Made by a program: the position numbers and the translations under genes. From assembly GCA_903909375.1 (NCBI GenBank), contig CAIVVM010000005.1, positions 62,001 to 126,000 of the forward strand: a DNA stretch of 64,000 nt, read 5' to 3'. Source of the stretch: an uncultured Alphaproteobacteria bacterium (GTDB lineage: Bacteria; Pseudomonadota; Alphaproteobacteria; Caulobacterales; Caulobacteraceae). A model generated the notes under the pieces. That model was given only the letters and a program-made list of their open reading frames with translations. It made no database searches and was not told the DNA's origin. Shown here piece after piece: positions 43,388-51,772 of this stretch (the first letter of the stretch is position 1; every line of letters starts with the position of its first letter).

Positions 43388-45055
43388 ATGGCGCAGCAAT
43401 ACATTTTCCAGATGCAGGGCCTGACCAAGGCCTATCCCGGCGGCAAGAAGGTGTTCGAGAACATCTGGCTGTCATTCTACTCCGACGCCAAGATCGGCGT
43501 GGTCGGCGTCAACGGCTCGGGCAAGTCGACCCTGCTCAAGATCATGGCCGGGATCGACAAGGAATTTAACGGCGAGGCCAAGGCCGCCGACGGCGTCAAG
43601 ATGGGCTACCTGGAACAGGAGCCGCACCTGGACGAGAGCCTGGATGTCTGGGGCAACGTCATCAGCTGGTGCGAAGAGAAGAAGATCTTCGACCGCTACA
43701 ACGCCATCGCCGCCGAGCTGGGCGAGAACTACACCGACGAACTCATGGAGGAGATGACTGCCCTCCAGGAGAAAATCGACGCGGGCGACCTCTGGGATAT
43801 CGATTCCAAGATCGAGATGGCCACCGACGCGCTGCGCTGTCCGCCCAACGATTGGAAGGTCGACAAGCTGTCCGGCGGGGAAAAGCGCCGGATCGCGCTC
43901 GCCCGCCTGTTGCTGTCAAAACCCGACATGCTGCTGCTGGACGAGCCCACCAACCACCTCGACGCCGAGAGCGTCGCCTGGCTGCAGCACCACCTGGAAG
44001 CTTTCCCGGGCTGCGTGATCCTGGTCACCCACGACCGCTACTTCCTGGATCAGGTGACCAAGTGGACGCTCGAGCTCGATCGCGGCAAGGGCATCCCCTA
44101 CGAGGGCAACTACTCCGGCTGGCTGGAGCAGAAGACCAAGCGCGTCGTGCAGGAGCAGTCCGAAAGCGTCGCCCGCCAGCGGGCCATGACCCGCGAACTG
44201 GAATGGGTGCGCTCGGGCGCCAAGGCGCGCCAGGCCAAGTCCAAGGCGCGTCTGGCGGCCTACGACGAGATGGTCCGCGAGCAGGAAAACAGCCGCGAGG
44301 CCCAGACCACCGCCACCATCCAGATCCCGCCGGGCCCGCGCCTGGGCAATCTGGTGCTGGAGGCCAAGGGGCTGTCCAAGTCCTATGGCGACAAGGTGTT
44401 GTTCGAGGACCTGAGCTTCACCCTGCCGCCCAACGGCATCGTCGGCGTGATTGGCCCCAACGGCGCCGGCAAGTCGACCCTGTTCAAGATCATCACCGGC
44501 CAGGAACAGCCTGACGGCGGCACCTTCCGCGTCGGCGAGACGGTGAAGCTGGCCTATGTCGACCAGAGCCGCGATGCGCTGGATCCGTCGAAGACGGTCT
44601 GGCAGGAGGTTTCCCAGGGCCTCGACGTACTGGCGGTGGGCAAGCGCGAGATCAACACCCGCTCCTATGTAGGCTCGTTCAACTTCCGGGGCGGCGATCA
44701 GCAGAAGAAGGTGGGGCTGCTGTCGGGCGGTGAGCGCAACCGCGTCCACCTGGCCAAGACCCTGACCACCGGCGGCAACGTCATCCTCCTCGATGAGCCC
44801 ACCAACGACCTGGACATCGAAACCCTGCAGAACCTCGAGGAGGCGCTGGAGGAGTTCGCGGGCTGCGCGGTGGTGATCAGCCACGACCGCTGGTTCCTCG
44901 ACCGTCTGGCCACCCACATCCTGGCCTTCGAAGGCGACAGCCACGTAGAATGGTTCGAAGGCAACTTCGAAGCCTATGAGGAAGACAAGAAGCGCAGGCT
45001 GGGCGCGGATAGTCTGATCCCGCACCGGATCAAGTTCCACAAGTTTACGCGATAA
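43388..45055 (+). CDS. ettA: Energy-dependent translational throttle EttA (ABC-F)
   Basis: 555 residues from ATG 43388 ([20 protein letters not shown]); an upstream extension in the same frame is Arg-rich and unsupported. Domain 1 carries [45 protein letters not shown] and the arm insertion ([20 protein letters not shown]-like). Domain 2 carries [28 protein letters not shown] and [12 protein letters not shown]. The ending [18 protein letters not shown] is the classic EttA C-terminus. EttA gates early elongation according to the ATP/ADP ratio on the ribosomal E site. Confidence 0.95.
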   Translation: MAQQYIFQMQGLTKAYPGGKKVFENIWLSFYSDAKIGVVGVNGSGKSTLLKIMAGIDKEFNGEAKAADGVKMGYLEQEPHLDESLDVWGNVISWCEEKKIFDRYNAIAAELGENYTDELMEEMTALQEKIDAGDLWDIDSKIEMATDALRCPPNDWKVDKLSGGEKRRIALARLLLSKPDMLLLDEPTNHLDAESVAWLQHHLEAFPGCVILVTHDRYFLDQVTKWTLELDRGKGIPYEGNYSGWLEQKTKRVVQEQSESVARQRAMTRELEWVRSGAKARQAKSKARLAAYDEMVREQENSREAQTTATIQIPPGPRLGNLVLEAKGLSKSYGDKVLFEDLSFTLPPNGIVGVIGPNGAGKSTLFKIITGQEQPDGGTFRVGETVKLAYVDQSRDALDPSKTVWQEVSQGLDVLAVGKREINTRSYVGSFNFRGGDQQKKVGLLSGGERNRVHLAKTLTTGGNVILLDEPTNDLDIETLQNLEEALEEFAGCAVVISHDRWFLDRLATHILAFEGDSHVEWFEGNFEAYEEDKKRRLGADSLIPHRIKFHKFTR

Positions 45056-45067
45056 GGCTTGAAGGGG

Positions 45068-45095
45068 CGGGTTCGGTCGCACATCCCCGAACCCG
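45068..45095 (+). terminator. Hairpin after ettA, likely terminator
   Basis: A 9-bp perfect stem (CGGGTTCGG, 45068-45076, with CCGAACCCG, 45087-45095) and a 10-base loop, beginning 12 bases after the ettA stop. There is no U-tract, only a short CTTT further on. It could serve as an intrinsic-like or processing hairpin in this high-GC genome. Confidence 0.5.
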
Positions 45096-45280
45096 GCAGG
45101 CTTTCGCTAAGCATGTGCGTTCAGCATGTTTTCCGAGTTTTCGGATCTACTGCTCTGCAAAGCCGATGCGGCACACAGGGCGGTTTGCGTCGTGTGCGCT
45201 GTGCCCGGCTGGCGAGGATGAGCGGCTGACGCGGGACGGTGTCTGCCATCGGCCCGTCGTTACTGTCGCTTGAGGGGCCT

Positions 45281-46678
45281 ATGCCGGACTTCACGTTTGA
45301 GATGATCACGCCCGAGCAGGCGACCGCCTTTTCCGGCTCGGACACCTTTGCTTTCACCAGCCAGTTCGCAACCTTCACCAACATCTCGGTGGTTCAGAGC
45401 GGCGCAAGTCTGACCTTCGGGTTCCTGGGGCGCGAGGTGACGCTGGGGGCCGGGTTCACCAGTCAGGTGCGGCAGGTCCCGATCGTCAACGGCTCCACCT
45501 ACGTCACGGGGACGGCGGCGTCGGAGACCTTCAACGGGGCGTCCTCGCAGTTCGAGGCGTTCTACGCCGGCGCCGGCAATGACACCCTGATCGCGGGCGC
45601 GGGAGACCGGCTGGCCGGCGGCGACGGCGTCGATCTGTTCGTCATCCCCCACGGTGTTCTGGGCGCCGCCATTGTGGACTTCAAGGCGGGCGAGAAGATC
45701 GCGATCGCTGGCGTGGCGCCGACGTTGCTGGACTACATCGAGGAGACGATCTTCGACATCGGCACCGCTACCAATCTGGCGACCAGCCGGATCACCTCCG
45801 GCGCGGCCAACTTCGTCCTTGTGAAGATCTCGGACACCGCCATTGCCGTGTTTGTCGACAGTTTGAACGAAGACCGTATCGGCGCGCGGTTCACGCTAGA
45901 AAACGTCAGCCTTGCGGACGTCGACCACTTGACATTCATCGCCGCGCCAGCGGGGCTTCTGCCGTCCACATCGCCTCAGGACATCCAGGGGACCACCGGG
46001 TCCGACGCCCTGGTCGGCGGGGTGAACACCGATACGATTCAGGGCCTTGGTGGCCAGGATACGATCAATGGCGGGGCGGGTGACGATGTCATCTTCGCGC
46101 TGGGTACGCCCGGCAACAATGCGTCCAGCGGCACAGGCCAGACCTATCTGCGCGGCGACGACGGCAACGACTCCGTCACCGGTGGCGCGGGATTCGACGA
46201 CATCAACGGCAACATGGGCAACGACACCTGCGTCGGCGGAGATGGCGCGGACTATGTGCTTGGCGGCAAGGACAACGACAGCCTCTCCGGCCAGGGCGAC
46301 GTGGACCTCGTCTATGGCAACCTCGGCAATGACACCTGCGACGGCGGCGACGGAGACGATATTCTGCGTGGCGGTCAGGACAACGACGTCGTCAGCGGCG
46401 GTCGGGGCGCGGATTTCGTTTCGGGCGACAAGGGCTCCGACACCATGAGCGGCGGAGCCGGGGCCGACATCTTCCATACCTTTGGCGATGCGGGCATCGA
46501 CCGGGTGACTGACTTCAGCCTGTCGGAGGGCGACCGCGTGCAGTTGGCCCCGGGTACGCAGTACGTGGTCAGCCAGGTGGGCGCCGACACGGTCATCGAC
46601 ATGACGGGCGGCGGTCAGATGGTTCTGGTCGGCGTGACCATGAGCAGCCTGACGCCAGGCTGGATCTTCGGAGCCTGA
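45281..46678 (+). CDS. RTX-type calcium-binding protein (first of tandem pair)
   Basis: 465 residues from ATG 45281 with a GAGGGG ribosome binding site; a GTG at 45239 is less likely. The N-terminal ~245 residues are of unclear fold. From about residue 248 glycine-rich nonapeptide repeats of the GGxGxDxxx type follow (TIQGLGGQDTINGGAGDDVI, GGAGFDDINGNMGNDTCVGG). The C-terminal domain is DRVTDFSLSEGDRVQLAPGT...GADTVIDM, the usual end of type I-secreted RTX proteins, so secretion through an ABC/HlyD/TolC system is expected. No transporter genes are adjacent. It is paralogous to the 46753 protein. Confidence 0.85.
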   Translation: MPDFTFEMITPEQATAFSGSDTFAFTSQFATFTNISVVQSGASLTFGFLGREVTLGAGFTSQVRQVPIVNGSTYVTGTAASETFNGASSQFEAFYAGAGNDTLIAGAGDRLAGGDGVDLFVIPHGVLGAAIVDFKAGEKIAIAGVAPTLLDYIEETIFDIGTATNLATSRITSGAANFVLVKISDTAIAVFVDSLNEDRIGARFTLENVSLADVDHLTFIAAPAGLLPSTSPQDIQGTTGSDALVGGVNTDTIQGLGGQDTINGGAGDDVIFALGTPGNNASSGTGQTYLRGDDGNDSVTGGAGFDDINGNMGNDTCVGGDGADYVLGGKDNDSLSGQGDVDLVYGNLGNDTCDGGDGDDILRGGQDNDVVSGGRGADFVSGDKGSDTMSGGAGADIFHTFGDAGIDRVTDFSLSEGDRVQLAPGTQYVVSQVGADTVIDMTGGGQMVLVGVTMSSLTPGWIFGA

Positions 46679-46752
46679 GCCGGGATTGTCGCTCCGGATT
46701 GACCCGGCGCGCCTCTGCCGTCAGCCTCCTGCCTGAACGCTGAGGAGCTTCG

Positions 46753-47949
46753 ATGCCTGTCATCAATGGAACGACTGCCGCTGACACGCTGACGGGCGGT
46801 GCCGAGCCCGACACTATTACGGGCGGGCTGGGCGCCGATTCCATGACCGGCGGCGCCGGTTTTGATCTCTATGTGATCGGGTCGAGCGACAGTTCGGCGG
46901 CGAGCGCACTCGGCAACAAGCCGGAGTTGCTGGATGCGATCTCGGGCTGGAGCCCGGCCGACCGGCTGCTGTTCAGCGGGGCCAATGCCCTGGCGTTTGG
47001 CAATTTTCGCAGCACCAGCGCCGACGACTATGATCAGGCCTACACGACCGCTCAGGACCTCTATCTGTCGGTGGGCGCCGAATATGTTGTGGTGCAACTG
47101 AACACAGATGCGATCGTCTTCGCGCCTCGCACCGGCCAGGCTGTTCGATTGGTGAATACAAACCGGGCCGACATTCAATCCTTCAACATCACCACGGGGA
47201 CGCTGGGGGCGGCGCCCTCGGGCCTGCAGGAGTTAGGGTCACCGGGACATGATCTGCGGTCACTCCCCGATGGGGCGGACAGCTATTCCGCGGGCGCCGG
47301 CGATGACACCGTCAACGGTGGGTCAGGCAACGATACCCTGGCCGGGGTGGAGGGCGACGATCAGTTGTTCGGCGGCGCCGACAATGATGTGATCAGCGGC
47401 GGCGACGGGCGCAACTATCTGCGCGGCGATGATGGCGCCGACACGATCAACGGCGGGTCCGGTTTCGACGACATCAACGGCAATATGGGCAACGACTTCA
47501 TCCTTGGCGGCGCGGGCACGGATTGGGCGGTCGGCGGCAAGGACGATGACACAGTGTTTGGCGAGGCTGGCGACGACATCGTCTACGGCAACCTCGGCAA
47601 TGACACGCTCGGCGGCGGCACCGGCAATGATCTGGTGCGCGGCGGACAGGGCGACGACGTCGTGCGCGGCGATGACGGCAATGACATCATCGCCGGTGAT
47701 CGCGGCTCGGACATGCTGAGCGGCGGGCTGGGCGCCGACACCTTCATCTCGTTTGCCGAGACAGGGACCGATCGGGTGACGGACTTCAACATCGCAGAGG
47801 GCGATCGGGTGCGGCTTGATCCCGGCACCCTTTACACGCTCAGCCAGGTTGGCGCCGACACCGTCATCGACATGGGCGCGGGAAACCAGATGATCCTGCA
47901 GAACGTGCAATTGGCGAGCTTGCCCAGCGGCTGGATCACGGTCGGCTGA
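46753..47949 (+). CDS. RTX-type calcium-binding protein (second of tandem pair)
   Basis: 398 residues from ATG 46753 (MPVINGTTAADTLTGGAEPD), so RTX repeats occur at the very N-terminus as well as from about residue 180 (YSAGAGDDTVNGGSGNDTLA, then FGGADNDVISGGDGRNYLRG). The C-terminal block DRVTDFNIAEGDRVRLDPGT and GADTVIDMGAGNQMILQNV aligns closely with the first protein, as do the central GGSGFDDINGNMGND repeats. The middle (about residues 40-165) is different and may carry the specific function. The two genes are 74 bases apart. Confidence 0.85.
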   Translation: MPVINGTTAADTLTGGAEPDTITGGLGADSMTGGAGFDLYVIGSSDSSAASALGNKPELLDAISGWSPADRLLFSGANALAFGNFRSTSADDYDQAYTTAQDLYLSVGAEYVVVQLNTDAIVFAPRTGQAVRLVNTNRADIQSFNITTGTLGAAPSGLQELGSPGHDLRSLPDGADSYSAGAGDDTVNGGSGNDTLAGVEGDDQLFGGADNDVISGGDGRNYLRGDDGADTINGGSGFDDINGNMGNDFILGGAGTDWAVGGKDDDTVFGEAGDDIVYGNLGNDTLGGGTGNDLVRGGQGDDVVRGDDGNDIIAGDRGSDMLSGGLGADTFISFAETGTDRVTDFNIAEGDRVRLDPGTLYTLSQVGADTVIDMGAGNQMILQNVQLASLPSGWITVG

Positions 47950-48044
47950 CCGGCACGCTCCACGCAGACGCAGGATTCAACGCTTCTTAGGCAGTCGGCG
48001 TTAGGTTTGGGCGTCGAACGGGACCGGGCGCGTGCGCCCAACCC

Positions 48045-48076
48045 TTGACGAAATATTCATATAAAGATATCTTTAT
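48045..48076 (+). promoter_or_regulatory. Promoter and palindromic operator of the methionine regulon (SahR site)
   Basis: A -35 box TTGACG (48045-48050) and a -10-like TATCTT (48068-48073) are 17 bases apart. The -10 is embedded in a perfect 16-bp palindrome ATAAAGATATCTTTAT (48061-48076). An ArsR-type regulator encoded 6 bases downstream would block RNA polymerase by binding here. The predicted start of transcription is at about 48080, only a few bases before the ATG at 48083, so the mRNA may be leaderless. Binding is inferred from position, symmetry and family knowledge. Confidence 0.7.
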
Positions 48077-48082
48077 GTCACG

Positions 48083-49054
48083 ATGAAGCTGGCGTCTGGA
48101 CAGATCGTGGAGGTGCTGCGGGCGGCGGGTGAATCCTCCCGATTGCGCATCCTTGCGCTACTGGCGCGGGAAGAGCTTGCGGTGCTCGAGCTTTGTCGTG
48201 TCCTGGACCAGAGCCAGCCGCGCGTCTCGCGTCACCTGAAGCTTCTGGCCGAGGCGGGACTGGTTGAGCGGTTCCCGGATGGCGCCTGGGTGTTCTATCG
48301 GTTGGCGGGCTCGGGCCGCCCGCGGGCGATGATCGATCAGGTTCTGGGGCATCTTGACCCGCAGGATGCGGTGCTGGCGAGAGACCAGGGTCGGCTCGAC
48401 GTTGTTCAGGGCGAGCGCGCGGCCGCCGCGCAAAGCTATTTCGCCGAGCACGCCACGCACTGGGATGAAATCAGATCCCTCTACGTCTCCGACGCCGCTG
48501 TCGAAGACGTCATTCTTCGCGTGTCGGGTGAGCGGCGGATCCGGCGGTTGGTTGACCTGGGTTCCGGCACCGGCCGGATGCTGACGTTGCTGGGGTCGCG
48601 CGCCGCCCAGGCCCTGGGCCTCGACCTGTCCCAGCAGATGCTGAACATCGCCCGTCGCAACACGGCGGAAGCGGGGCTCGCCAATGTGGAGCTGCGCCAC
48701 GGTGACATCCTGGATACCCGCCTACCGGATGCGACCGCCGATCTGGTCGTCGTCCATCAGGTCCTGCACTATCTGGGCGATCCCTCGGCTGCGGTCCGGG
48801 AAGCCGCGCGGCTTGTGGCGCCCGATGGCCGGCTGATCATCGTCGACTTTGCACCGCACGCTCACGAGTTCCTGCGGGAACAGCATCAGCACCGCAGGCT
48901 TGGGTTCTCCGATGAGGAAATGGCCCGTTGGCTGACGGAGGCCGGCTTGCCGCACCGCGCGCTTGCCGATCTGCCGCCGGACAAGCCGGATGGCCTCACC
49001 GTCAAAATCTGGGCCGCAGCCCGTTTGCCCCTGGAACAAAGGATCGCCGCATGA
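48083..49054 (+). CDS. sahR: ArsR-type regulator fused to a SAM-dependent methyltransferase domain (SahR-like)
   Basis: 323 residues. The N-terminal ~90 residues are an ArsR winged helix (SSRLRILALLAREELAVLEL, LDQSQPRVSRHLKLLAEAGLVE). Residues ~140-315 form a class I methyltransferase with the SAM/SAH-binding motif VDLGSGTGRMLTLLG (about 157-171) and VVVHQVLHYLGD. SahR proteins of this architecture repress methionine-cycle genes and sense S-adenosylhomocysteine. The methionine genes metF and both metH halves follow directly, and the palindrome over its promoter fits autoregulation. It overlaps metF by 4 bases. Confidence 0.8.
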   Translation: MKLASGQIVEVLRAAGESSRLRILALLAREELAVLELCRVLDQSQPRVSRHLKLLAEAGLVERFPDGAWVFYRLAGSGRPRAMIDQVLGHLDPQDAVLARDQGRLDVVQGERAAAAQSYFAEHATHWDEIRSLYVSDAAVEDVILRVSGERRIRRLVDLGSGTGRMLTLLGSRAAQALGLDLSQQMLNIARRNTAEAGLANVELRHGDILDTRLPDATADLVVVHQVLHYLGDPSAAVREAARLVAPDGRLIIVDFAPHAHEFLREQHQHRRLGFSDEEMARWLTEAGLPHRALADLPPDKPDGLTVKIWAAARLPLEQRIAA

Positions 49055-49980
49055 CCCCTCCCACGGCTCTGGGACCTGTCGCGCGCGCGGGGGCCGGCGG
49101 GGGACCGCGCCCCAACATTTCGTTCGAATTCTCTCCGCCCAAGGGCCCGAAGTCGGAGGAGGCGCTCTGGGAGGCGATCCGGCGGCTTGAACCGCTCAAT
49201 CCCTCGTTTGTCTCCGTGACCTATGGCGCCGGCGGTTCGACGCGGGAACGCACCCATCGCACGGTGGTTCGGATGCTGAAGGAGACCACCCTGCGCCCGG
49301 CCGCCCACCTGACCTGTGTCGAGGCCTCGCGCGCCGAGGTCGACGAGGTGGTGCGTGACTATTGGGCGGCGGGCATCCGCCATATCGTGGCCTTGCGCGG
49401 CGACCCGCCGGGATCGCTTGGCGGCGCCTATGTCCCGCGTACAGACGGCTATCAGAACGCCACGGAACTGACCGCCGGCATCCGCGAGATCGCGCCCTTC
49501 GAAGTCAGTGTCGGGGTCTATCCACAGATCCACCCGGAGAGCCCTTCGGTGGATCACGACATCGAGGTGCTGAAAGCCAAGGTCGATGCCGGCGCGACCC
49601 GGGCGATTTCCAACTTCTTCTTCGACATTGACGGCTACCTTCGGTTCATCGAGCGCATCCGCAAGGCCGGGGTCACGATCCCGATCCTGCCGGGAATCAT
49701 GCCGGTCTCCAGCTACGCGGGCCTGGCCAACATGTCGCAACGGATCGGGGTGAGCCTGCCGGACTGGCTGGCCAATCTGTTTGAGGGTCTGGACGAGGAT
49801 CCCGAGACCCGCAAACTGGTCGCCGCTTCCGTCGCCGCCGAAATGTGTGCGCGACTGGCCGAGGAAGGCTTCTCGGACTTCCATTTCTACACCCTGAACC
49901 GGGCCGACCTTACCTATGCGATCTGCCGGGTGCTGGGCGTGCGCGAGACCCCCCTCGAACCCAAGGAAGCTGCGGCATGA
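49051..49980 (+). CDS. metF: 5,10-methylenetetrahydrofolate reductase
   Basis: 309 residues from ATG 49051, which overlaps the sahR stop (ATGA). The TIM-barrel enzyme begins NISFEFSPPKGPKSEEALW and shows SVTYGAGGSTRERTHRTV, HLTCVEASRAEVDE, IVALRGDPPG (FAD/NADH contacts) and PILPGIMPVSSYAGLANMSQ. It makes 5-methyl-THF, the methyl donor for methionine synthase encoded by the next genes. Transcription is coupled to sahR and the MetH homocysteine half, whose start overlaps its stop. Confidence 0.95.
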   Translation: MTPPTALGPVARAGAGGGPRPNISFEFSPPKGPKSEEALWEAIRRLEPLNPSFVSVTYGAGGSTRERTHRTVVRMLKETTLRPAAHLTCVEASRAEVDEVVRDYWAAGIRHIVALRGDPPGSLGGAYVPRTDGYQNATELTAGIREIAPFEVSVGVYPQIHPESPSVDHDIEVLKAKVDAGATRAISNFFFDIDGYLRFIERIRKAGVTIPILPGIMPVSSYAGLANMSQRIGVSLPDWLANLFEGLDEDPETRKLVAASVAAEMCARLAEEGFSDFHFYTLNRADLTYAICRVLGVRETPLEPKEAAA

Positions 49981-51038
49981 CCCGCCAGGACCGTATCAAG
50001 GCTCTGAAGGCCGCCGCGAAAGAGCGTGTGCTGATCCTCGACGGCTCGTGGGGCGTTATGTTCCAGAAGCGTGGTCTGACCGAGGCCGACTATCGCGGCG
50101 ACCGTTTCCTGGACCATCCGGGCCAGATGAAGGGCAACAACGACATCCTCTGCCTGACCCGCCCGGATATCGTGGCGGAGCTGCACGACCAGTACTACGC
50201 GGCCGGCGCTGACATCTCCGAGACCAATACGTTCTCCTCCACCTCGATCGGCCAGGGCGAGTACGCCCAGGAGGCAGCCGTCCGCGACATAAACCTGGCC
50301 GCCGCCCGGATCGCGCGCGAGGTCGCCGACCGCTGGACGGCAAAGGAGCCGGACAAGCCGCGCTTCGTCGCCGGCTCCATCGGCCCGCTGCCGGTGATGC
50401 TGTCCATGAGCTCCGACGTGAACGACCCCGGCGCGCGCAAGGTGACCTTCGACCAGGTCTATGCGGCCTATCGCGAGCAGGTCCTGGCGCTGCACGATGG
50501 GGGCGTGGATCTCTATCTGGTGGAGACCATCACCGACACGCTGAACTGCAAGGCCGCGCTGAAGGCGATCCTTGATCTGGAGGACGAGGGCTATGAGCCT
50601 CTGCCGATCTGGATTTCCGGCACCATCACCGACCGCTCGGGCCGTACGCTGTCGGGCCAGACGGTCGAGGCGTTCTGGAACTCGGTGCGCCATGCCAAGC
50701 CGTTTGCCATCGGGCTGAACTGCGCGCTGGGCGCTGACCTGATGCGACCGCACATCGCCGAACTGTCGCGGATCGCCGACACCCTGGTCTCGGCCTATCC
50801 CAACGCGGGTCTGCCCAACGCCATGGGCGAGTACGACGAAAGCCCCGACCAGACCGGCCATCAGCTGCACGACTGGGCGAAGGACGGGATCGTCAATATC
50901 CTTGGCGGCTGCTGCGGCACCACGCCGGACCATATCCGCCACGTAGCCGACGAGGTCCGGGGCATGAAGCCGAGGCAGATTCCGGAGCGGCCGACCGCCA
51001 TGCGGCTGGCGGGTCTGGAACCGTTCGAGCTGGCCTGA
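49977..51038 (+). CDS. metH: Methionine synthase, homocysteine-binding half (split MetH N-terminus)
   Basis: 353 residues from ATG 49977, overlapping the metF stop. The protein is only the Hcy S-methyltransferase barrel (VLILDGSWGVMFQKRGLTEADYR, ADISETNTFSST, DLYLVETITDTLNCKAAL). The zinc ligands are Cys249 (GLNCALGA) and Cys312/Cys313 (GGCCGTTPDH). In most bacteria this domain is the first ~325 residues of a ~1200-residue MetH; here it is separate, with the other domains encoded at 51773. The two chains should assemble into one functional enzyme. Confidence 0.93.
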   Translation: MTRQDRIKALKAAAKERVLILDGSWGVMFQKRGLTEADYRGDRFLDHPGQMKGNNDILCLTRPDIVAELHDQYYAAGADISETNTFSSTSIGQGEYAQEAAVRDINLAAARIAREVADRWTAKEPDKPRFVAGSIGPLPVMLSMSSDVNDPGARKVTFDQVYAAYREQVLALHDGGVDLYLVETITDTLNCKAALKAILDLEDEGYEPLPIWISGTITDRSGRTLSGQTVEAFWNSVRHAKPFAIGLNCALGADLMRPHIAELSRIADTLVSAYPNAGLPNAMGEYDESPDQTGHQLHDWAKDGIVNILGGCCGTTPDHIRHVADEVRGMKPRQIPERPTAMRLAGLEPFELA

Positions 51039-51595
51039 TGAGCAAGACCTATCCGCAGATCGACGAGGCGCTGGCCGCCTTCATTCGCGCGCAGAAGATG
51101 TTCTTCGTCGCGACAGCACCCCTCTCTGGCGAAGGCTCGGTCAACGTCTCGCCCAAGGGCTATGACAGCCTCGTGCTGATCGATGAGCACACCGTGGCCT
51201 GGCTGGATCTCGGTGGGTCCGGGGCGGAGACGCTCGCGCATGTACGCGAGAACGGGCGCATCACCCTGATGTTCTGCGCCTTCGAGGGCCCGGCAAACAT
51301 CCTTCGTCTTTACGGACAGGGCCGGGCAGTTGCGTTCGGAGACCCCGGATTTGCCGAGCTCAAGGCCCTGTTCCCCACGTTCGACCGGGCGCGGGCCATA
51401 GTCGTGGTCACGGTCACCCGCATTTCCGACAGCTGCGGCTGGGGCGTCCCATTTTACGACTACAAGGGTGAGCGCGAGCAACTGCGTCGCCATGTCGACC
51501 ATCGGCCCTTCGACGCGTGGGCCGAACGTCGGTACGAGGCCAATGCCGTCTCGATCGATGGCCTGCCGGCCCTCGTGCGGCCGGGAGCTGATTGA
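51038..51595 (+). CDS. Pyridoxamine 5'-phosphate oxidase-family flavoprotein
   Basis: 185 residues. The start overlaps the previous stop (TGATG). The sequence fits the PNPOx-like split-barrel fold: QKMFFVATAPLSGEGSVNVSPKGYDSL near 24-50, the strand TLMFCAFEGPANILRLYGQGRAV near 76-98, and a C-terminal part with SCGWGVPFYDYKGER. The family binds FMN, F420 or heme, and members of this shorter group are uncharacterised. Its place between the two MetH halves suggests cotranscription. A role in the methionine cycle is only inferred. Confidence 0.8.
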   Translation: MSKTYPQIDEALAAFIRAQKMFFVATAPLSGEGSVNVSPKGYDSLVLIDEHTVAWLDLGGSGAETLAHVRENGRITLMFCAFEGPANILRLYGQGRAVAFGDPGFAELKALFPTFDRARAIVVVTVTRISDSCGWGVPFYDYKGEREQLRRHVDHRPFDAWAERRYEANAVSIDGLPALVRPGAD

Positions 51596-51610
51596 CCTTG
51601 TATTTCATCG

Positions 51611-51760
51611 TGTCATCCCGGTTTCGCGGAACGCGAAGACCGGGACCCATAAACGCCGACGTCACCGGAAACGCACCGCCCGAACGAGTTCACCTCTCCC
51701 TTCACCTCTGAGCAAATGGGTCCCGGTTCTACGGCGCTGTGCGCCTTGACCGGGATGACA
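51611..51760. repeat. Four-arm palindromic intergenic repeat between the metH halves
   Basis: TGTCATCCCGGT (51611-51622) pairs with ACCGGGATGACA (51749-51760), and ACCGGGACCCAT (51639-51650) pairs with ATGGGTCCCGGT (51716-51727). All four arms share the CCCGGT core, so alternative pairings are also possible. This GTCATCCCGGT... type is a familiar dispersed repeat of alphaproteobacteria. It ends 12 bases before the metH C-terminal ATG (51773); an earlier in-frame ATG at 51755 lies inside the last arm. Confidence 0.85.
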
Positions 51761-51772
51761 GGTCTTCAAAGA

